Of a DNA stretch of 64,000 nt, positions 60,256 to 64,000 are shown in pieces; within the stretch, counting starts at the first letter, position 1, and each line of letters begins with the position of its first letter. Made by a program: the position numbers and the translations under genes. The DNA is taken from positions 375,526-439,525 of the forward strand of contig JOAA01000020.1 in assembly GCA_000720375.1 (NCBI GenBank). Reading direction: 5' to 3'. The stretch comes from Rhodococcus rhodnii. GTDB taxonomy: Bacteria; Actinomycetota; Actinomycetes; Mycobacteriales; Pseudonocardiaceae. The notes under the pieces were generated by a model that did not search any database, had not been told where the DNA came from, and saw only the letters and a list, made by a program, of their open reading frames with translations.

Positions 60256-60831
60256 CTAGCGGACGACGTCGTAGACCAGCTTCTGAATGCCGTTGCGGTA
60301 CGACTCGCTGTCGACGAGCTTGAGCAGCTGCTTGTCCTTGTCGGTGGCGCTGAACAGCCGCTTGCCCGCGCCGAGCAGGACCGGGAAGACCAGCAGGTGG
60401 TACCGGTCGATCAGGCCGGCGTCGGACAGGTTGCGGTTCAGCGTGGCGCTGCCGTGCACGATGATCGGCCCGCCTTCGGTCTGCTTGAGCGCGGCCACGT
60501 CGTCCAGCGTGCGCAGGATCGTGGTGTCGCCCCAGTTGGAGACCAGGTCGCTGTCCTGCAGCGTGCTCGACACGACGTACTTCGGCATCGCGTTGTAGCC
60601 GGCGAACTCCTCGGTCATGCTCGGCCACACCGGCGAAAACCCCTGGTAGCTGACGCGGCCCAGCAGCATCGCCGCCGCCTCGTCCTGCTCGCGGCCCTTG
60701 ATCTCGTAGGCGGCCTCGTCGAACTCGATGTCATTGAAGGTCCAGCCGGTGTTGCGGTAGCCAGGCTCGCCTCCGGGCGCTTCGACCACGCCGTCAAGCG
60801 AGACGAACGCCGTGGTGATCAGGGTACGCAT
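60256..60831 (-). CDS. RibD C-terminal/dihydrofolate-reductase-family protein
   Basis: 191 aa. It starts MRTLITTAFVSLDGVVEAPGG and carries LLGRVSYQGFSPVWP, the markers of the stand-alone RibD_C (DHFR-like) group, plus GPIIVHGSATL and the VFPVLLGAGKRLF segment near the C-terminus. These NADPH-binding reductases are widespread in actinomycetes; physiological substrates are mostly unknown. ATG 60831 has AAGGAG 8 nt upstream. Confidence 0.88.
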   Translation of the reverse strand: MRTLITTAFVSLDGVVEAPGGEPGYRNTGWTFNDIEFDEAAYEIKGREQDEAAAMLLGRVSYQGFSPVWPSMTEEFAGYNAMPKYVVSSTLQDSDLVSNWGDTTILRTLDDVAALKQTEGGPIIVHGSATLNRNLSDAGLIDRYHLLVFPVLLGAGKRLFSATDKDKQLLKLVDSESYRNGIQKLVYDVVR

Positions 60832-61030
60832 GTGAGTGCTCCTTGGTTGTGCTGTCCTGCTGTCGTCACTGCGTCGAGCGGGCACCGGTGAAGTCGACAC
60901 CTTCGTCGGAAAAACTTTTCGACCCCCTGGCGTGCGCGGAACTCTATCGCCAGGACCCAGTACGACGGAACGACAGCTGAATCGATAGGAGCTGGACCGA
61001 TGGCGATCACCGACCGCTAAGGTCGTCGGC

Positions 61031-61438
61031 ATGGTGCGCGCTGGCAAGATCATCCTGACGGTCGCGCTGGTCGCGACCATGCTGGGCCCCACGGTCGTCG
61101 ACTTCAACGAAAGTCACGTGTTCAATCCGGCATGGCCGCCGCACGCCCGGTTCCACGCGGTGATGCTGCTCGCGGTGGGCATCGGGATGTCGATCGTCGG
61201 ACTATGGCTGGTGTGGCGGCGTTCGCCGAGCTACGAAGTGGCCACGGCCGTGCCCGTCGTGGTGTGGGGCGCCTTCTTCGTGCCGCTTCTCGTGCCGGGC
61301 ACCAGCGTCGAGGAATACCCGGGTGAAGTCGGCAGACTGGCCGGAATTCCGATGAACTTGCTGCTCGCGGGCGTGTTCATCCTGCTCGCCCTGATCGGCT
61401 ACTGGATGTCGGTCAGGAAGCCGCGCGCAGTGACCTGA
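61031..61438 (+). CDS. Small four-helix membrane protein
   Basis: This 135-aa protein has four predicted membrane helices (about residues 5-22, 42-62, 72-90, 108-128) and an N-terminal loop with the His-containing segment PAWPPHARFH. I do not recognise a functional family with confidence. It overlaps the convergent SRPBCC gene by 26 bp. Confidence 0.7.
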   Translation: MVRAGKIILTVALVATMLGPTVVDFNESHVFNPAWPPHARFHAVMLLAVGIGMSIVGLWLVWRRSPSYEVATAVPVVVWGAFFVPLLVPGTSVEEYPGEVGRLAGIPMNLLLAGVFILLALIGYWMSVRKPRAVT

Positions 61439-61751
61439 CTTCCACCTCGTCCGCGATGTGCTCGAGCGTGGCGTCCAACGTGCGGCAGAACTCCTCGTCC
61501 ACCGCTTCCTCGGTGTGCACCTCAATGTCCACAATGGTGCTCCCGTGGTCCCGGCGTGGCGCGAGCACACCGGCGTACGGACTGGTCTGCGAACCCCAGC
61601 GAACGCACCGGCCGGACTGGTCCACGCAGAACCACGCCTTGCTCAGCGGCATCTGGCCGAAGTACTCGGGCAGGTTGTGGAAGTCAGCCAGGTACTCGAA
61701 GACTCGCTGAACACCGGCACGCACCTCGCGGGTACGGTGGCAAATGAACAT
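61413..61751 (-). CDS. SRPBCC-type polyketide cyclase/coenzyme-A-binding-fold protein
   Basis: 112 aa. It has a START/SRPBCC-like pattern: TREVRAGVQRVFEYLADFHNLPEYFG at the N-terminus, a beta-rich middle and a long C-terminal helix. ATG 61751 has GGGGAG upstream. These proteins bind hydrophobic ligands. No link to the PKS genes is suggested by its distance or promoter. Confidence 0.75.
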   Translation of the reverse strand: MFICHRTREVRAGVQRVFEYLADFHNLPEYFGQMPLSKAWFCVDQSGRCVRWGSQTSPYAGVLAPRRDHGSTIVDIEVHTEEAVDEEFCRTLDATLEHIADEVEVRSLRAAS

Positions 61752-61849
61752 CGCTCCCCTACTTTCTCCCTCTGAGCAGGGCATACCCACTGATCAGCGC
61801 GCTACACCACGACGTGGTAAACCAGGCGGCGACGGGGTATTCCCCAGGT

Positions 61850-62452
61850 ATGCCGGAAAAGAGCCTGAAGGAGCTGCGAAACGCCGCGTGCGAGTGCCAC
61901 AACTGCGATCTGTACAAGAACGCGACCCAGACCGTGTTCGGTGAAGGTCCAGCGCACGCGCGAGTGATGATGGTCGGAGAACAGCCAGGCGACCAGGAGG
62001 ACAAGGCGGGCGAACCCTTCGTCGGCCCGGCAGGCCGCCTGCTCGACCGTGCACTCGTCGACGCCGACATCGACAGGTCCACTGTGTACATGACGAACGC
62101 GGTGAAACACTTCAAGTTCACCGAACGCGGCAAGCGGCGGATCCACCAGAAGCCCAACCGGACCGAAGTAGTGGCCTGCCGCCCATGGCTGCTCGGCGAA
62201 CTGGCCGCGGTGAAGCCAGAACTGGTGGTGTGCCTCGGCGCGGTCGCGGCCCAAGCGCTGCTGGGACCCGCGTTCCGCGTGACCAAACACCGTGGCGAAG
62301 TACTGGACCTGCCCGACTCCGACGCCAAAGTCACGGCGACCGTGCACCCGTCATCGGTGCTCAGAGCAGAGAATCGGGACGAAGCGTACCGGGACTTCGT
62401 CAAGGACCTCACCGCCGTGGGTGTGCGGTTAGGACAAGGCCATCAGGGGTAA
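61850..62452 (+). CDS. udgX: UdgX-type uracil-DNA glycosylase
   Basis: About 200 aa. The Fe-S uracil-DNA glycosylase signature is CECHNC at the N-terminus, with later cysteines in VVACRPW and VVCLG. Active-site motif A is GEQPGDQEDKAGEPFVGPAGRLLD and motif B is VHPSS. The loop GKRRIHQKP (about residue 90) is the diagnostic UdgX insertion, whose His forms a covalent bond to uracil-containing DNA. The sequence is collinear with the mycobacterial enzyme as I remember it. The start is uncertain: ATG 61850 gives a natural N-terminus, and GTG 61814 is an alternative. It acts in DNA repair and is not part of biosynthesis. Confidence 0.9.
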   Translation: MPEKSLKELRNAACECHNCDLYKNATQTVFGEGPAHARVMMVGEQPGDQEDKAGEPFVGPAGRLLDRALVDADIDRSTVYMTNAVKHFKFTERGKRRIHQKPNRTEVVACRPWLLGELAAVKPELVVCLGAVAAQALLGPAFRVTKHRGEVLDLPDSDAKVTATVHPSSVLRAENRDEAYRDFVKDLTAVGVRLGQGHQG

Positions 62453-62461
62453 CTGTCCCCG

Positions 62462-62854
62462 GTGCGGATCGTACGGATGTGCGTACCGGCTGTTGTCCTG
62501 CTGCTGACCGGATGTTCGGGTTCAGCGGAGACAACGGTCGCACAGCAGACCGCTGATCGTTTCGTGGACGCCTTGGCGCACAACGACAGCCGCGTCGCCT
62601 GTGCGCTGCTCGCCCAACAGGCCGTTCGTCGCATCGACGACCTGCGACCTGAAGGATGCGAGAAAACGTTGCTGACCTTGAGCATTCCAGTGGATCGCCC
62701 AACGGAAGTGTCCACCTGGGGAGACACCGCCCAGGCACGGTCCGGCCGAGACACGTTGTTCCTGCGTAAATTCGAGGACGGCTGGCGCATCCTGGGCGCG
62801 GGATGCACGCCACAGGGCGAAGGTCCATATCGGTGCAAGGTGGACGGAACATGA
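62462..62854 (+). CDS. Putative lipoprotein
   Basis: This 130-aa protein has a lipobox LLTGC at about residues 14-18 after a short hydrophobic signal. The rest resembles small secreted NTF2-like or lumazine-type folds (VAQQTADRFVDALAHNDSRVAC) and includes four more cysteines, which may form disulfides. GTG 62462 is used; ATG 62477 is equally possible. The stop overlaps the start of a 28-codon ORF (ATGA). Confidence 0.75.
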   Translation: MRIVRMCVPAVVLLLTGCSGSAETTVAQQTADRFVDALAHNDSRVACALLAQQAVRRIDDLRPEGCEKTLLTLSIPVDRPTEVSTWGDTAQARSGRDTLFLRKFEDGWRILGAGCTPQGEGPYRCKVDGT

Positions 62855-62937
62855 TCGCCCGCGGCATCTTGGTCTTCTACCTCGTCCTCGTCGTCGGCGG
62901 GTTGATCTACATGACCATCATCGGGCTGGCGACATGA
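62851..62937 (+). CDS. 28-aa single-pass membrane microprotein
   Basis: A 28-codon ORF (MIARGILVFY... to ...IIGLAT) that is almost entirely one hydrophobic helix. It is joined by ATGA overlaps to the lipoprotein gene before it and the membrane protein gene after it. The perfect frame-linking on both sides makes real translation likely. Function is unknown; a small subunit or adaptor of its neighbours is a guess. Confidence 0.6.
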   Translation: MIARGILVFYLVLVVGGLIYMTIIGLAT

Positions 62938-63617
62938 ACAGCGTCCGTCGTTTCCTCCTGCACAACGGCCTGAGCCTGGGATTCGGCCTGATCTTCCTGC
63001 TGGCCCTGTTCGGCCAGGCGCTCGCCGGACACGCCGACTTCAACAACAGGCTGGCCGCGGAGTCCGCGCCGCAGATCAGCTTCACGGACTACGTGACCTC
63101 GCCGGACTTCGCGGTGGACGTGTCGGAGAACTGGCAGTCGGAGTACCTGCAGTTCTTCCTGTACATCCTGCTGACGGTCTGGCTGATCCAACTTGGTTCG
63201 CCGGAGTCGAAGCATCCGCGGGAGGTCGGGCTGGAGTCGGATGAGCAGCAGAGCGTTGGGCGGCACGCTGGTCCTTCGTCTCCGCATTGGGCTCGGGTTG
63301 GTGGTTGGCGGACTGTTCTGTTTTCGTGGTCGTTGAGTTTGACCATGTTCGGGTTGTTCTTGTTTTCGTGGCTGGCTCAGTCTGTTGCTGGGCATAGTGC
63401 TTACAACTCTGATCAGTTGGGACAGCTTGAGGATCCCGTTGGTTACGGGGAGTATGTTACTTCTGCTGATTTTTGGAATCGGACGTTGCAGAATTGGCAG
63501 AGTGAGTTTTTGGCTATTGGTTCTATGGCTGTTTTCAGTGTTTATCTTCGGCAGCGCGGGTCTCCTGAGTCGAAGCCTGTTGGGGCTGCTCATGCCACTA
63601 CCGAGAAAACTGGTTGA
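62934..63617 (+). CDS. DUF6766-like membrane protein with internal duplication
   Basis: 227 aa made of two similar halves. Each half has a hydrophobic helix ending FGQALAGH or LAQSVAGHSAYN, then a YVTSPDF or YVTSADFW segment, an ENWQSEYLQF or QNWQSEFLAI motif and a second helix ending with GSPESK. This fits the DUF6766 family, whose function is unknown. Codon usage shifts from C/G-ending to T-ending codons at about 63290, within the gene. The start overlaps the microprotein stop. Confidence 0.75.
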   Translation: MNSVRRFLLHNGLSLGFGLIFLLALFGQALAGHADFNNRLAAESAPQISFTDYVTSPDFAVDVSENWQSEYLQFFLYILLTVWLIQLGSPESKHPREVGLESDEQQSVGRHAGPSSPHWARVGGWRTVLFSWSLSLTMFGLFLFSWLAQSVAGHSAYNSDQLGQLEDPVGYGEYVTSADFWNRTLQNWQSEFLAIGSMAVFSVYLRQRGSPESKPVGAAHATTEKTG

Positions 63618-64000
63618 GGGTCAGGTTGGCCTTCTTTGATGGGTTGGTTTCGGGTTCTTCGGCTTCCGGCCTGGTTGGCGCCGGTCGTTCGGCTTCCAGC
63701 TTGATGCTTTTCTGTTTGCATCGGCTTCAGCCTGGTTCTTGGCGCTGTCTTCGGCTTCCGGTTTGGCTTCTTCGGCTTTCAGCCTGGTTCTTTGTCCTTC
63801 GGCTTTGCTTCTAGTCTGGTTGGCGCCGGTCCTTCGGCTTCGGCTTCCAACGTGGTTCTTTGCCCTTTGGCTTTGGCTTCCAGCTTTGTGGTGCCTACTT
63901 CCGGCTCGATTTGACTTGGGGCCCCTGCGGCGCGCTCGGGGAGGAAGCCGGGGAGTCCCCTTTCCTTCAGCCCTCATTTATCCTTCGTGGCGCGAGGGGC
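63618..64000. repeat. Degenerate CTTCGGCTTCC-type tandem repeat tract
   Basis: From about 63650 to 63900 the sequence is a ragged series of units built on CTTCGGCTTCCRGCCTGGTT, often followed by GGCGCCGGT or CTTTG. TCGGCTT recurs about ten times. Composition is T- and G-rich and unlike the coding DNA to its left. A 118-codon minus-strand frame (63977-63621) encodes only Lys/Ala/Glu/Arg/Pro-rich low-complexity protein, and I do not call it a gene. From 63900 on the sequence becomes GC-rich again. Confidence 0.6.

Noticed and set aside
56293..63617. Including the right-flank genes in the polyketide cluster
   Set aside because: No TAGGGG box, no carrier-protein or acyl chemistry, and typical housekeeping or detoxification families such as UdgX.
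63621..63977. 118-codon minus-strand Lys/Ala/Glu-rich frame
   Set aside because: Low-complexity translation of a degenerate repeat tract, no ribosome-binding site evidence, no domain.

Overview
This is high-GC actinomycete DNA, most likely from the order Pseudonocardiales. That placement is an inference from GC-rich codon usage, GTG/TTG starts, modular type I PKSs, a LAL-type LuxR regulator and a UdgX-type DNA glycosylase. About 0-55.8 kb is secondary-metabolite biosynthesis. It runs off the left edge inside a PKS gene. The remaining 8 kb is a mix of regulatory, redox and housekeeping genes. No rRNA, tRNA, CRISPR array or insertion sequence was seen.

Region 1 (0-30 kb) looks like the start of a large polyketide pathway. 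The PKS at the left edge begins with a loading ACP and has no loading AT in cis. A discrete acyltransferase lies directly upstream. A flavin amine oxidase and a nitrilase-family amidohydrolase overlap by GTGA, and a stand-alone acyl-CoA ligase is nearby. Together these match the arginine-to-4-guanidinobutyryl starter route of marginolactone and amino-polyol macrolides: oxidative decarboxylation, amide hydrolysis, CoA activation, then transfer to the loading ACP. The first module is KS-AT(methylmalonyl)-DH-KR-ACP. Around it are a GT39-type membrane glycosyltransferase, a P450, a carboxyltransferase that can supply methylmalonyl-CoA, a LAL regulator, an ABC exporter, a fatty acyl-AMP ligase and a secreted penicillin-acylase-type hydrolase.

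Region 2 (30-55.8 kb) is a second, compact assembly line. Two overlapping PKS genes on the minus strand encode AT-KR(inactive)-ACP, then KS-AT(mal)-KR-ACP, KS-AT(mal)-KR-ACP and KS-AT(mmal)-DH-KR-ACP-TE. The first unit has no KS. Transcribed divergently is a tightly coupled ten-gene operon: P450, KAS III, ACP, KAS II, fatty acyl-AMP ligase, acyl-ACP-desaturase-like diiron protein, hot-dog protein, second ACP, cyclopropane/mycolate-type methyltransferase, second diiron desaturase-like protein. I infer that this operon builds or tailors an acyl-ACP that feeds, or is joined to, the short PKS product. I do not recognise the pathway and consider it the best candidate for an undescribed system.

An oriented TAGGGG hexamer lies 60-130 bp upstream of seven biosynthetic transcription units in both regions, always pointing at the gene. 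In one place it forms a 16-bp palindrome, GTAGGGACACCCCTAC. It was not seen upstream of the ABC, lipoprotein or right-flank genes. This suggests that regions 1 and 2 are one regulon.

Region 3 (55.8-64 kb) holds a MarR gene with its own palindromic operator; a TetX-like monooxygenase, TetR and hypothetical gene operon with tandem TetR-like operators; a VioB-type ferritin-like protein; a RibD/DHFR-family reductase; small membrane, SRPBCC and lipoprotein genes; UdgX; and a duplicated membrane protein. Codon usage changes abruptly inside that last gene, which is followed by a degenerate repeat tract.
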